Part shown: one piece after another, positions 18,248 through 27,445 of the stretch | Layout of the letters: each line of letters begins with the position of its first letter | Numbering within the stretch: the first letter of the stretch is position 1 | Source of the DNA: Leucobacter chromiireducens subsp. chromiireducens | Lineage (GTDB): Bacteria; Actinomycetota; Actinomycetes; Actinomycetales; Microbacteriaceae | Length of the DNA stretch: 64,000 bases | Reading direction: 5' to 3' | NCBI RefSeq assembly: GCF_016758255.1 | Contig: NZ_QYAD01000001.1 | Span: 372,001-436,000, forward strand | Program-made: the position numbers and the translations under genes | The notes under the pieces: model-generated | What the model saw: only the letters and a program-made list of their open reading frames with translations | Databases searched by the model: none | What the model was told of the DNA's origin: nothing

Positions 18248-19039
18248 GTGGACGTCATCATCGTGGAGAACGCGGCAGCGGTCGCGGAGCAGGCGGCTGA
18301 GCTCATCGCCGCGCGCATCGCCCAGAAGCCGAGCGCCGTGCTCGGGGTCGCGACCGGCTCCTCACCCGTCGGAACCTACGAGGCGCTCGCGGCCCGTGTA
18401 CGAGCCGGTGAACTCGACTGCTCCGAGGTCAGTGCCTTCGCACTCGACGAGTACGTCGGCCTGCCGCTCACCCACCCGGAGAGCTACCACGAGGTCATCC
18501 GCACCACCGTGACCGAGCCGCTCGGCCTGGATCCCGCGCGGGTCAACGTGCCCGACGGCAGCGCGGCGGACCTCGAGGCGGCCGGCGCCGACTACGAGCG
18601 CCGGATCGGCGCGGCGGGCGGAGTTGATCTTCAGCTGCTTGGCATTGGCGCGAACGGTCACATCGGCTTCAACGAGCCCTGCTCCTCCTTCGCGTCACGC
18701 ACGCGGATGAAGACGCTCGCGCCGCAGACCCGCGAGGACAACGCGCGTTTCTTCGACAGCCTCGACGAGGTGCCGCTGCACTGCATCACGCAGGGACTCG
18801 GGACCATCCACGACGCGCGCGAGCTGCTGCTTGTCGCGCAGGGGGAGGGGAAGGCCGACGCCGTTGCCGCGATGATCGAGGGGCCCGTTGCGAGCATCTG
18901 CCCCGCGAGCGCGTTGCAGCTGCACCCGCGTGCCACCGTGATCGTGGACCGCGCCGCGGCGAGCAAACTGCGCCTGGTGGATTACTACGAGCACGTGCAG
19001 CGGCACAAGCCTGCTGCGCGCGAGACCGCCGGAGTCTAG
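18248..19039 (+). CDS. nagB: Glucosamine-6-phosphate deaminase
   Basis: Converts glucosamine-6-phosphate to fructose-6-phosphate and ammonia, the last step of amino-sugar catabolism. The 263 residues include GVATGSSPVGTYEAL (phosphate binding), FALDEYVGL with the catalytic Asp (about residue 67) and GIGANGHIGFNEP. GTG 18248 has GGAGG upstream. nagA starts 5 nt after its stop, so the two form an operon. It sits immediately after the LAL regulator, and the importer operon lies on the opposite strand beyond it. Confidence 0.95.
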   Translation: MDVIIVENAAAVAEQAAELIAARIAQKPSAVLGVATGSSPVGTYEALAARVRAGELDCSEVSAFALDEYVGLPLTHPESYHEVIRTTVTEPLGLDPARVNVPDGSAADLEAAGADYERRIGAAGGVDLQLLGIGANGHIGFNEPCSSFASRTRMKTLAPQTREDNARFFDSLDEVPLHCITQGLGTIHDARELLLVAQGEGKADAVAAMIEGPVASICPASALQLHPRATVIVDRAAASKLRLVDYYEHVQRHKPAARETAGV

Positions 19040-19044
19040 CCACG

Positions 19045-20253
19045 GTGAGCGAGATCATCGCGGCCGGCCGGGTGGTCACCAGCACGGCGAGTTATTCGCC
19101 CGGCTGGGTCGAGGTTGCGGCCGGGCGCACGGTCGCGCTCGGTGCGGGCGCCCCGCCCCGCACCCCGACGCACGATCTCGGCTCCGCGATTCTCGTTCCC
19201 GGCTTTGTGGACATCCACGTGCATGGCGGGGGTGGGGCTGATTACCCGACGGGCACTGCAGCAGCCGCGCGCGCGGCGCGAGCCGCCCACCTCGCCCACG
19301 GCACCACGCAGAGCATGGCGAGCCTGGTGGCTGCGTCACCGGACACACTGCGGGCACAGCTGGCTGCGCTCGCGCCGCTCGTGGCGGACGGCACCCTGGG
19401 TGGGATCCATCTCGAGGGGCCCTGGCTCAGCCCCGCCCGGGCTGGCGCGCACGACCCTGAGCAGCTTCGCGATCCTGATCTCCGCGAAATCGACGCCCTG
19501 CTCGCCGCGGCCCCGGGCGCGATCCGCATGGTGACGCTCGCGCCCGAACTGGCCGGAGCGATTGCGGCGATCGAGCGGTTTCGTGCGGCAGGGGTCGTGG
19601 TGGCCATTGGGCACACCGATGCCGACGCGGCGACCGTGCGAGCCGCAATTGACGCGGGCGCAACGGTGGCCACCCACCTGTTCAATGCGATGCCGCCGCT
19701 CCACCACCGCACGCCCGGCCCCGTGCTCGCGCTGCTGGCGGACCCGCGCGTGATCGTGGAGCTCATCGCGGACGGCACGCACCTCGATGATGCGCTCGCG
19801 CACTGGGTCGCCGCGCAGGCCGGGCCGGATCGCGTGGCGCTCGTCACTGATGCGATGGGCGCGGCAGGCTGTGGTGACGGCGAGTACCGGCTGGGGGTGC
19901 TTGATGTGACGGTCGCAGGCGGCGTTGCGCGCCTCGCGGGAACCGAGACCATTGCCGGGAGCACCGTGACGATGGACGCACTCTTCCGTGGAGCGGTGGG
20001 CGGCGCGCCCGAGGCTGCCGGTGCGCATGCCGAGCCGCGGTGGAGTGACGCCGCACTCGAAGCCGCCGTGCGCATGACTGCGACGACGCCCGCGCGCGCC
20101 GCTCGGTGGGCAGAAGTGGGCGATATCGCGCCGGGGCTTCGCGCGGACTACGTGGCGCTCGACGCGGAACTACAGATCGTGCACGTGTTTTCAGCGGGCG
20201 AGTCCGTTCGAGAAAATATCTCGACGCCGAGATATTCAGCAGAACTCGGGTAG
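19045..20253 (+). CDS. nagA: N-acetylglucosamine-6-phosphate deacetylase
   Basis: Metal-dependent amidohydrolase removing acetate from GlcNAc-6-P to feed NagB. The 402-residue product shows the metal-site HVHGGGG (His58, His60), HLEGPWLS with the catalytic-site Glu, [23 protein letters not shown] and VTDAMGAAG with the catalytic Asp. The GTG start is 5 nt after the nagB stop. Its last codons overlap an AT-rich palindrome at 20215-20236 that faces icd. Confidence 0.95.
   Translation: MSEIIAAGRVVTSTASYSPGWVEVAAGRTVALGAGAPPRTPTHDLGSAILVPGFVDIHVHGGGGADYPTGTAAAARAARAAHLAHGTTQSMASLVAASPDTLRAQLAALAPLVADGTLGGIHLEGPWLSPARAGAHDPEQLRDPDLREIDALLAAAPGAIRMVTLAPELAGAIAAIERFRAAGVVVAIGHTDADAATVRAAIDAGATVATHLFNAMPPLHHRTPGPVLALLADPRVIVELIADGTHLDDALAHWVAAQAGPDRVALVTDAMGAAGCGDGEYRLGVLDVTVAGGVARLAGTETIAGSTVTMDALFRGAVGGAPEAAGAHAEPRWSDAALEAAVRMTATTPARAARWAEVGDIAPGLRADYVALDAELQIVHVFSAGESVRENISTPRYSAELG
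20215..20236. promoter_or_regulatory. AT-rich palindrome upstream of icd
   Basis: Perfect 9-bp inverted repeat AATATCTCG-ACGC-CGAGATATT, inside the 3' end of nagA and about 145 bp before the icd start. It stands out in base composition from its surroundings. A TAGAGT box that could be a -10 element lies at 20251-20256. Repressor operators of MarR type have similar ATCTCGA-like arms, but no protein can be assigned. Confidence 0.45.
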
Positions 20254-20380
20254 AGTGGAGGGTGGTCCTACCGGACCCACCCCGGGCGCGCGTGTTGCGC
20301 AGCGCCCGCATGAATTCAGCGCGTGGCGCACACTGAGCCGCGCGCCTCCGAGCTCACACAATACGACACTGGGAGAAGCG

Positions 20381-21595
20381 TTGGCGAAGATCAAGGTAGC
20401 AGGCACCGTCGTCGAACTCGACGGCGACGAGATGACCCGCATCATCTGGCAGTTCATCAAGGATCGGCTGATCCATCCGTACCTCGACCTCACGCTCGAG
20501 TATTACGATCTTGGCATTCAGCACCGCGATGAGACCGACGACCAGGTGACGATTGACGCGGCGAACGCGATCAAGAAGCACGGCGTTGGCGTGAAGTGCG
20601 CCACGATCACCCCCGACGAGGCGCGCGTAGAAGAGTTCGGCCTCAAGAAGATGTGGCGCAGCCCGAACGGCACGATCCGCAACATTCTCGGTGGAGTGGT
20701 GTTCCGCGAGCCCATCATTATCTCGAACATTCCCCGCCTGGTGCCCGGCTGGAACAAGCCGATCATCATCGGCCGTCACGCGCACGGCGACCAGTACAAG
20801 GCGACCGACTTCAAGGCCGGCCCCGGCAAGGTCACGATGACGTTCGAGCCCGCTGACGGCTCGGAGCCGCAGCAGTTCGAGGTCGTCACCCTGCCCGAGG
20901 GCGGCGGCGTGATCCAGGGTCAGTACAACTTCAACGAGTCGATCCGCGACTTCGCTCGCGCCTCGTTCAAGTACGGCCTGTCGCGCAAGTACCCCGTTTA
21001 CCTCTCGACGAAGAACACGATCCTGAAGGCCTACGACGGCCAGTTCAAGGACATCTTCCAGGAGGTCTTCGACGCAGAGTTCAAGGCGCAGTTCGACGAG
21101 CTCGGCCTCACCTACGAGCACCGCCTCATCGACGACATGGTCGCTTCGGCCATGAAGTGGGAGGGCGGCTACGTCTGGGCATGCAAGAACTACGACGGCG
21201 ACGTGCAGTCGGACACGGTTGCGCAGGGCTTCGGCTCGCTCGGCCTCATGACCTCCGTGCTGATGACGCCGGACGGGCAGACCGTTGAGGCTGAGGCCGC
21301 ACACGGCACGGTGACGCGTCACTACCGCCAGCACCAGCAGGGCAAGCCGACCTCCACCAACCCGATCGCGTCGATCTTCGCGTGGACGCGTGGCCTTGCC
21401 CACCGTGGCAAGCTCGACGGCAACCAGGATCTCATCGAGTTCTCGGAGACGCTCGAAGACGTGGTCATCAAGACGGTCGAGTCGGGCAAGATGACGAAGG
21501 ACCTCGCGCTCCTCGTCGGCCCGGAGCAGGCGTTCCTCACGACCGAGGAGTTCCTCGGCGCGATCGACGAGAACCTGCAGCAGCGCCTGGCATAG
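20381..21595 (+). CDS. icd: NADP-dependent isocitrate dehydrogenase
   Basis: TCA-cycle enzyme oxidising isocitrate to 2-oxoglutarate and CO2. It is the homodimeric type II form: 404 residues, opening [22 protein letters not shown]. It contains the substrate-binding region [29 protein letters not shown], and the cofactor-binding [10 protein letters not shown]. The start is TTG 20381 because GGGAG lies 5 bases upstream and similarity starts exactly there; the frame is open for another 42 codons. A hairpin and a terminator follow the stop. Confidence 0.95.
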   Translation: MAKIKVAGTVVELDGDEMTRIIWQFIKDRLIHPYLDLTLEYYDLGIQHRDETDDQVTIDAANAIKKHGVGVKCATITPDEARVEEFGLKKMWRSPNGTIRNILGGVVFREPIIISNIPRLVPGWNKPIIIGRHAHGDQYKATDFKAGPGKVTMTFEPADGSEPQQFEVVTLPEGGGVIQGQYNFNESIRDFARASFKYGLSRKYPVYLSTKNTILKAYDGQFKDIFQEVFDAEFKAQFDELGLTYEHRLIDDMVASAMKWEGGYVWACKNYDGDVQSDTVAQGFGSLGLMTSVLMTPDGQTVEAEAAHGTVTRHYRQHQQGKPTSTNPIASIFAWTRGLAHRGKLDGNQDLIEFSETLEDVVIKTVESGKMTKDLALLVGPEQAFLTTEEFLGAIDENLQQRLA

Positions 21596-21666
21596 GCAAA
21601 ACGCGGAGCGTTTTGCGCCAGGCGCTGGTCGCGCCACTGCGCGAGCTGGCATAGGCAAAACGCGGA
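21587..21666 (+). repeat. 21-bp direct repeat duplicating the icd 3' end
   Basis: The 21 bp CTGGCATAGGCAAAACGCGGA, which includes the last codons and stop of icd, occurs at 21587-21607 and again at 21646-21666, offset 59 bp. The first copy begins a perfect 9-bp hairpin (GCAAAACGC 21596-21604 with GCGTTTTGC 21608-21616). The second copy runs into the terminator. It looks like a local tandem duplication. Confidence 0.75.
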
Positions 21667-21710
21667 AGCCCGTCGCACCATCCCCTCGCGGGAGGTGCGG
21701 CGGGCTTTCG
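21666..21710 (+). terminator. Terminator of icd
   Basis: 14-bp inverted repeat with one G-T pair (arms 21666-21679 and 21694-21707), loop of 14 nt, then TTTCG. It is about 70 bp after the icd stop. Confidence 0.75.
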
Positions 21711-21839
21711 CCGTTTCTCGGCGTGTGCGACACCTTCTCATCAGGGCAATCACCGCGTCCTAGCGAGAGCGCGGCGCGCGGGTTAGCCTGGAAGGGCGGG
21801 CCAGAGCCGGCCCGCCGTTCCCTCACCTGGAGGTGGATG

Positions 21840-23555
21840 ATGCGTGCGCAGACCATTCCCGCACCGCGCCCAATCGAGGAAATGACGGTTGATCTGCTGA
21901 TCGTTGGCTCGGGTACCGGACTTGCAACGGCGCTCGCGGCCCACGAGCGGGGGCTCAACGTCGCGGTGATCGAGAAGACCGAGTATGTGGGCGGTTCGAC
22001 TGCGAGATCGGGCGGAGCGTTCTGGATCCCCGCAAACCCCGTGCTTGAGCGCGACGGGGCCGTCGATTCGCTCGAGCGTGGTGCCGAATACATCGAAACC
22101 GTGGTGGAGGGCACGAGCCCGCCCGCGCGGTGGCGCCCCTATCTGGACCACGGCGCCGAGGCCGTGCGCATGATCGAGCGCACTACCCCGTTGCGCTTTC
22201 GGTGGATTCGGGGCTACTCCGATTACCAACCCGAGCGCGCTGGCGGCAATGCCGCGGGGCGTTCGGTGGAGGCGCGACCGTTTGACCTCGCTCGACTCGG
22301 CACCGAGCGGACACGCTTCCGCCCTGCGGCGATGGCGGCGCCGTTTCCCATGCCGGTCACCGGGGCGGACTACAAATGGCTGAACCTGATCGCGCGCTTG
22401 CCGCTGCGCGTCCTGCCGCGCGCGATCAGGCGAGCGGTGCAGGGGATCGGGGGCAAGCTCCTCGGGAGGGACTATGCGGCGGGAGGGCAGGCATTTGCCG
22501 GTGGGCTCTTTGCGGGGGTGTTGAACGCCCGGATCCCGATCTTCACCGAGACCGAGCTGATGCAACTTATCCGGGATGGTGAGCGGGTGACGGGGGCCGT
22601 GGTGCAGCAGGGGGCGCGGCAGGTGACCGTGACTACGCGGCGGGGAGTGGTGCTCGCAGCTGGCGGTTTTGACCACGAGATGCAGATGCGGCGCGCTTAC
22701 CAGTCGCCCGGACTCGTGCGTGACGTGAGCTTGGGAGCGGATGGGAACACGGGCGACGCGATCCGTATTGGGCAGGAGGTGGGCGCAGGATTGCGTCATA
22801 TGGATCAGGCATGGTGGTTCCCCGCGATTGCCCCCGTGGACGAAAGTGCGGGGCCACAGATCCTGCTCGCGGAACGCTCGCTTCCCGGTTCCTTCATGGT
22901 GGACGCGAGCGGAAAACGATTCATCAACGAGGCGCTGAACTACATGGCGTTCGGGCAGGAAGTGCTGCGACGCGAGGCCGCAGGGGACCCGGTGGGCCGG
23001 ATGTGGCTCGTGTTCGATCAGCGGTACCGCAATGACTACCTCTTCGCCGGGCAAGTGTTTCCCCGAATGCCGCTGCCGCGCAGTTGGTACCGAGCGGGGA
23101 TCGCGCATCGGGCCCAGTCGCCCGCGATGTTGGCGCGCGCCATGGGCGTGCCCATCGCCGCGTTCGAGACCGCGTTCCGACGGTTCAACGCGAATGCGGG
23201 AGCGGGGATCGACGAAGACTTCAAGCGGGGGAACTCTGCCTACGACCGGTACTACGGCGACCCCACTCGCACGCCGAACCCGAATCTGCGCGGCCTCGAC
23301 GGGAGCCGCTTGTACGCGGTTGAGGTGGTGCTTTCAGACCTCGGGACCTGCGGAGGATTGCGTGCCGATGGCGCGGGGCGTGTGCTCACGGACGAGGGTG
23401 AGGTGATCCCAGGACTCTTCGCCCAGGGAAATACCGCGGCGAATGCGTTCGGCGAGGTGTATCCCGGTGCGGGCGCCACCGTGGGGCAGGGCATCGTGTT
23501 TGGGGTGGCGATCGTCGATGCGGTGCTTGGGGGCGGGCCGGCGCGCGTGCGCTGA
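21840..23555 (+). CDS. FAD-dependent dehydrogenase, 3-ketosteroid-delta1-dehydrogenase-like
   Basis: Flavoprotein of 571 residues in the fumarate reductase/KstD group. An N-terminal FAD fold (DLLIVGSGTGLATALAAHERG, then EKTEYVGGSTARSGGAFWIPANPVL) matches KstD enzymes closely. The C-terminal FAD segment EVYPGAGATVGQGIVFG keeps the Tyr and Gly pattern (YPGAG) used by KstD at its active site. It may dehydrogenate a steroid or other cyclic ketone, but no other steroid genes are present. ATG 21840 has GGAGG at a 6-nt spacing; ATG 21837 is the alternative. An 8-bp GC hairpin (GGCGGGCC/GGCCCGCC, near 21795-21816) lies in the leader. It is convergent with the LacI regulator gene. Confidence 0.82.
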   Translation: MRAQTIPAPRPIEEMTVDLLIVGSGTGLATALAAHERGLNVAVIEKTEYVGGSTARSGGAFWIPANPVLERDGAVDSLERGAEYIETVVEGTSPPARWRPYLDHGAEAVRMIERTTPLRFRWIRGYSDYQPERAGGNAAGRSVEARPFDLARLGTERTRFRPAAMAAPFPMPVTGADYKWLNLIARLPLRVLPRAIRRAVQGIGGKLLGRDYAAGGQAFAGGLFAGVLNARIPIFTETELMQLIRDGERVTGAVVQQGARQVTVTTRRGVVLAAGGFDHEMQMRRAYQSPGLVRDVSLGADGNTGDAIRIGQEVGAGLRHMDQAWWFPAIAPVDESAGPQILLAERSLPGSFMVDASGKRFINEALNYMAFGQEVLRREAAGDPVGRMWLVFDQRYRNDYLFAGQVFPRMPLPRSWYRAGIAHRAQSPAMLARAMGVPIAAFETAFRRFNANAGAGIDEDFKRGNSAYDRYYGDPTRTPNPNLRGLDGSRLYAVEVVLSDLGTCGGLRADGAGRVLTDEGEVIPGLFAQGNTAANAFGEVYPGAGATVGQGIVFGVAIVDAVLGGGPARVR

Positions 23556-23575
23556 CCCGTTTCCCACAGGGCGGG

Positions 23576-24619
23576 CTACGAGCGAGGCACACCCGCGGCG
23601 CGGCTCGTTGAATCACGCACCGCGAGCGTTGCCGTGGGCACCTCGAGCGGCCCACTCGGTGCGCGACCCTCCGCGAGATGTACCGCAACCTCGACCGCGC
23701 GGGCAGCGATCCCTTCCGGGTGGAGGTCGAGGGTGGTGACGCTCGGCGTCGACATGCGGTTCTGGATCGCGCCGGATCCTGCCGCGATCAAGAGCTCCTC
23801 GGGCACACTGATGCCCCTCGCCGCGGCTGCTGCATTGAGGCCCGCCGCGTGGCGGCCCGTGAGACAGAAGATGGCGTCGGGGTGCGTGCCGCGAGCGCCG
23901 AAGAAGCGCTCCGCGGCGGCCTCGCCCGCGCGCTCGCCCTCGCTCTCGGGAAACGCGGCGATGTCGGGGGACTGGCCGTGACGCGCACACCACTCGAGGT
24001 AGGCGTCTTCCGACTCGCGGTTCCAGGCGTTCTCGTCCGTGCCGGTGAGGAGGGCGACGCGAGTGCCGCCAGCCTCGCGCAGGTGATCGAGCACCAGGAT
24101 CGCCTCCTCCCAATCGCGGGTGGCGAGTTCCACGAACTGGCCCGGGCGCGCGGGATCGGAGCCGACCGAAACGACTGGGATGTGGCGCTCGGACAGCATG
24201 GTGAGCACCGGATCGTTGGCGAAAGGCTCGGTGACGATGTAGGCATCGGCGGCGGTCGCGCTGAGGGGAGCATCGGGACGAGTGGGGTCGTCGACGAGCA
24301 TCATGCTGTAGCCGTGTTCCATCGCTGCGAGTGAGGCCGCTCCGGCCATACGGAGGAAGTAGTCAACGCCCTCGGGGAGGAACGTGTCGAGACTGTGCAG
24401 CGGGCGAATGACGAGTGCGAGGAGGCCAAGCCGCGAGTTCTGCAGGCCCTGGGCGATGGGGCTGGGGCGATACCCGATCTCGTCGGCCACTTTCTCGATG
24501 CGCTCGACGGTCTCGCGGCGCACAACGCCCTTGCCGTTGAGGGCGTGTGACACGGTCGTCGGAGAGACGCCGGCCGCCTTGGCCACGTCTTTGATCGTCG
24601 GTCTCCCGCTGCGCTGCAC
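23576..24619 (-). CDS. LacI-family transcriptional regulator
   Basis: Repressor of 347 residues from GTG 24619. The LacI HTH (RPTIKDVAKAAGVSPTTVSHALNGKGVVRRETVERIEK) starts at residue 5. A periplasmic-binding-protein-like effector domain follows, with ADAYIVTEPF and a terminal TTLDLHPEGIAARAVEV. The start is chosen because the HTH begins there; GAGG directly abuts the GTG, and the frame runs on upstream without similarity. It is divergent from the peptide-type ABC operon. Two tandem LacI operator-like sites lie between them, so it probably controls that operon and maybe itself. Confidence 0.9.
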   Translation of the reverse strand: MQRSGRPTIKDVAKAAGVSPTTVSHALNGKGVVRRETVERIEKVADEIGYRPSPIAQGLQNSRLGLLALVIRPLHSLDTFLPEGVDYFLRMAGAASLAAMEHGYSMMLVDDPTRPDAPLSATAADAYIVTEPFANDPVLTMLSERHIPVVSVGSDPARPGQFVELATRDWEEAILVLDHLREAGGTRVALLTGTDENAWNRESEDAYLEWCARHGQSPDIAAFPESEGERAGEAAAERFFGARGTHPDAIFCLTGRHAAGLNAAAAARGISVPEELLIAAGSGAIQNRMSTPSVTTLDLHPEGIAARAVEVAVHLAEGRAPSGPLEVPTATLAVRDSTSRAAGVPRS

Positions 24620-24702
24620 CTCGCCAGGATAGCCCTTCCGAGCTGGGGAAGGTGGTCTCGGAAGGGGGGTCGGGCCCCGATCCGTTACCGAAACGTGAAA
24701 AC

Positions 24703-24739
24703 CAAACCGTTTTGCACAAATCGTTTTGGGTGTTAGCAT
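24703..24739 (+). promoter_or_regulatory. Promoter with two tandem LacI-type operators
   Basis: CAAACCGTTTTG (24703-24714) and CAAATCGTTTTG (24717-24728) are near-palindromes with the CG centre typical of LacI/GalR operators, 14 bp apart. They overlap a promoter with -35 TTGCAC (24712-24717), a 16-bp spacer and -10 TAGCAT (24734-24739), directed at the binding-protein gene. Binding would block both promoter elements. Confidence 0.75.
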
Positions 24740-24785
24740 CCTGCGTGGGTCTTCGTTCGGCATCGCGCCGGGCCAAGGAGATTCA

Positions 24786-26465
24786 ATGACGAAACTTCGA
24801 ATGGAGAACAACGTGAAACTCGCACCGATGCGGGCATCGATCGCCCTCTTCGCCATCGCGGGCCTTGCGCTCACCGGCTGCGCTTCCGGCAGCCGTGGCG
24901 GAGACGCCGGCGGCTCGAATGCTGAAGACGCCCTGCTGCAGACCACCCCGGCCCCGGCGGCCGACGCCGACAAGGTCACCTGGAACTCCACCTACGGTGA
25001 GCTCGCAAGCCTCGACCCGGTCAAGGCATTCAACTACCCCGAGAACACCATCGTCTCGAACCTCTGCGAGCCGCTGTTCCAGATGCAGCCCGACTTCTCG
25101 GTGCAGCCGAACCTGGCCACCGAGGCGAACACCGAGGACGGGAAGACCTGGACCCTCGGTATCCGCGATGACGTGACGTTCTGGGACGGCACCCCGATGA
25201 CCGTGCAGGACGTGGTCTTCTCCCTGAACCGCCACATCGATCCCGCAGAGGGCAGCTACTGGGGCGGCGGCACCGTCGCCAACATCGCGAAGGTTGCTGC
25301 GAGCGGCGACGCCGAGCTGACGATCGAACTCAAGACGCCCGACTACACCCTGCCCTCCTCACTCAGCACCGTGATCGGTGTGGTCGTGCAGGAGAAGCAG
25401 CGCAAGGCGGCTGGCGAAAACTACGGCAACCCGGAGACCGGCGTCATGTGCACCGGCCCGCTGCAGTTCACGCCCGGCAACTGGAAGCAGGGGCAGTCGA
25501 TCACCCTCGACCGCTTCGACGGCTACTGGAACGCTGACAAGCAGGCGCACGCGAAGCAGGTGGAGATCGGCTTCGTCGTTGATCCGACCGCCATCGCGAA
25601 CGGCCTCGCCACCGGTGAGATCCAGGGCTCGTACGACGTTCCGCTTCCCGCGCTGGGCCAGCTGAAGAGCAGCACGAGCGGCACGCTCTACTCGGGCCAG
25701 GGCATGCAGGACATGGCGATCATCTCCACCGGCGAGGGCCTCTTCGGGAACCCCGTCGTGCGTCGTGCGCTCACCCGCGCGACTGACCGCCAGGCAATCG
25801 CCGATACGGTCTACGAGGGCACTGGCACCGTGGCGCGCTCGGTCGTGCCGCAGTCGGCCTGGGATGCGATCCCCGGCGTCGCAGAGCTGCGCGACACTGA
25901 GCTCCCCGACCTGAGCTACGACATCGAGGCCGCGAAGGCGGAGCTTGAGGGCGCGGACGTCGACCTCTCGCAGCCGATCAAGATCGCGTACCCGAGCGAG
26001 CGCAGCTTCTACGCTGACATCCTCAACGAGATGGCGAACGGCGCGAAGGAGCTCGGCATCACGCTCGAGCCCACCGGCGTGCCGAGCGCGCAGTTCGGTG
26101 CATTCTTCTCCGACCCCGAGGCGCGCAAGGGCTTCGACGGCTTCGTCACCACGAACTACCTGAGCGCTCCGGACCCGCTGCTGCACCTCATCAGCGTTGC
26201 GAAGACGGGAAGCGACCAGAACTACGCGAAGTTCTCGGACCCGAAGGTTGACGCGGCGCTCGATGCTGCGATCGCCGAGCCCGACGAGCAGAAGCGTGCC
26301 GAGCTGACGGTCGAGGCTGAGGCGCTCATCATGGCTGCGCAGCCGTGGGTGCCGATCAACGACCTCGCCGTGCGCATGTACATGGACGAGAGCATCACGG
26401 GTGCGCCCGCGTCGTTCGTCTACCTGTACTACCCCTGGGCTGCTGACCTCGGCGCAACGGCCTAG
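24786..26465 (+). CDS. ABC substrate-binding lipoprotein, family 5 (peptide type)
   Basis: Extracellular receptor of an oligopeptide/nickel-type importer, 559 residues from ATG 24786 with AGGAG upstream. The signal segment ends in lipobox LTGC (Cys near residue 36) and a Gly/Ser tether. Family 5 features include LASLDPVKAFNYPENTIVSNLCEPL, VTFWDGTPMTVQDVVFSLNRH and GPLQFTPGNWKQGQSITL. It heads a five-gene operon with two permeases and two ATPases. The ligand is unknown; the downstream C45-type hydrolase suggests a peptide or acyl-amide. Confidence 0.92.
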   Translation: MTKLRMENNVKLAPMRASIALFAIAGLALTGCASGSRGGDAGGSNAEDALLQTTPAPAADADKVTWNSTYGELASLDPVKAFNYPENTIVSNLCEPLFQMQPDFSVQPNLATEANTEDGKTWTLGIRDDVTFWDGTPMTVQDVVFSLNRHIDPAEGSYWGGGTVANIAKVAASGDAELTIELKTPDYTLPSSLSTVIGVVVQEKQRKAAGENYGNPETGVMCTGPLQFTPGNWKQGQSITLDRFDGYWNADKQAHAKQVEIGFVVDPTAIANGLATGEIQGSYDVPLPALGQLKSSTSGTLYSGQGMQDMAIISTGEGLFGNPVVRRALTRATDRQAIADTVYEGTGTVARSVVPQSAWDAIPGVAELRDTELPDLSYDIEAAKAELEGADVDLSQPIKIAYPSERSFYADILNEMANGAKELGITLEPTGVPSAQFGAFFSDPEARKGFDGFVTTNYLSAPDPLLHLISVAKTGSDQNYAKFSDPKVDAALDAAIAEPDEQKRAELTVEAEALIMAAQPWVPINDLAVRMYMDESITGAPASFVYLYYPWAADLGATA

Positions 26466-26494
26466 CGAGTGACCGCAGCAGGAAAGGATCGCTC

Positions 26495-27445
26495 ATGATC
26501 TACCTTGGAAAACGGCTCGCCGCCCTCGTCGGCGTGCTCATCGTGTCCAGCTTCATCGTGTTCGCTGGCATGTACCTCGCGCCGGGCAGCCCCGAGCAGT
26601 TCCTCGTGCAGGGGCGCACGGTCAGCCCGGAGGTGCTCGCGGCAATTCGCGAGCAGTACGGTCTGGACGATCCTTTCCTGCTGCGCTACTGGCACTGGCT
26701 GCTTGATGTGCTGCAGGGCGACCTCGGCCGCTCGCTCATCACGCAGCAGGACGTGACCACCCTCGTCGCGTCCCGCCTCCCCACCACGCTCTACCTGGCG
26801 CTCTTCGCCGCAATCCTCATCGCCGTGTTCGGCGTGGGCCTCGGCGTGCTGGCCGCCACCAAGTCGGGCGTCTTCGAGAAGCTCGTGGTGTTCGGCTCGA
26901 ACCTTGGCTTCGCCGTTCCCACCTTCTTCGCGGCACTCGTGCTCATGTTCCTCTTCGGCTCAAACCTGGGCTGGTTCCCCGTCTCCGGATCGGGCGAGGG
27001 ATTCGTCGACCGGCTCTGGCACTTAACCCTCCCCGCGATCGCGCTCGCTTTCCCGGGCATCGCCGTTGTGGCGCGCATCACGCGCACCGCGGTGCGCGAG
27101 GAGCAGGGTTCCGAGCACGTGATCATGGCGATTGCGCGTGGCGTGCCGAAGCAGCTCGTGCTGTGGCGGCACACGATCCGCAACTCGATGCTGCCGGTCT
27201 CCACTGTGATCGGCACGCAGATCGCCGGCCTCCTCGCGAGCGCCTTCGTGATCGAGTACGCCTTCACCCTCGACGGCATCGGCTCGCTGCTCGTCAACTC
27301 GGTGCAGAAGAAGGACTTCGCCGTGGTGCAGGCGATCGCCCTCATCATGGTGCTGGCCTTCGGCCTCATCAACCTCATCGTCGACCTGCTCTACGCAGTC
27401 ATCGACCCCCGTGTCCGCCTGAGCCAGGGAGTGGCAGCGCGATGA
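26495..27445 (+). CDS. Peptide-type ABC permease (DppB/OppB class)
   Basis: Membrane subunit of the importer, 316 residues and six helices. The N-terminal MIYLGKRLAALVGVLIVSSFIVF and the EAA-type segment AIARGVPKQLVLWRHTIRNSMLPV are typical of DppB. GGAAAGGATC precedes ATG 26495. It overlaps the next permease by 4 nt (ATGA). Confidence 0.92.
   Translation: MIYLGKRLAALVGVLIVSSFIVFAGMYLAPGSPEQFLVQGRTVSPEVLAAIREQYGLDDPFLLRYWHWLLDVLQGDLGRSLITQQDVTTLVASRLPTTLYLALFAAILIAVFGVGLGVLAATKSGVFEKLVVFGSNLGFAVPTFFAALVLMFLFGSNLGWFPVSGSGEGFVDRLWHLTLPAIALAFPGIAVVARITRTAVREEQGSEHVIMAIARGVPKQLVLWRHTIRNSMLPVSTVIGTQIAGLLASAFVIEYAFTLDGIGSLLVNSVQKKDFAVVQAIALIMVLAFGLINLIVDLLYAVIDPRVRLSQGVAAR

Noticed and set aside
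20354..22114. 586-residue minus-strand frame opposite icd
   Set aside because: It is the antisense of icd and has a low-complexity charged composition typical of high-GC shadows.
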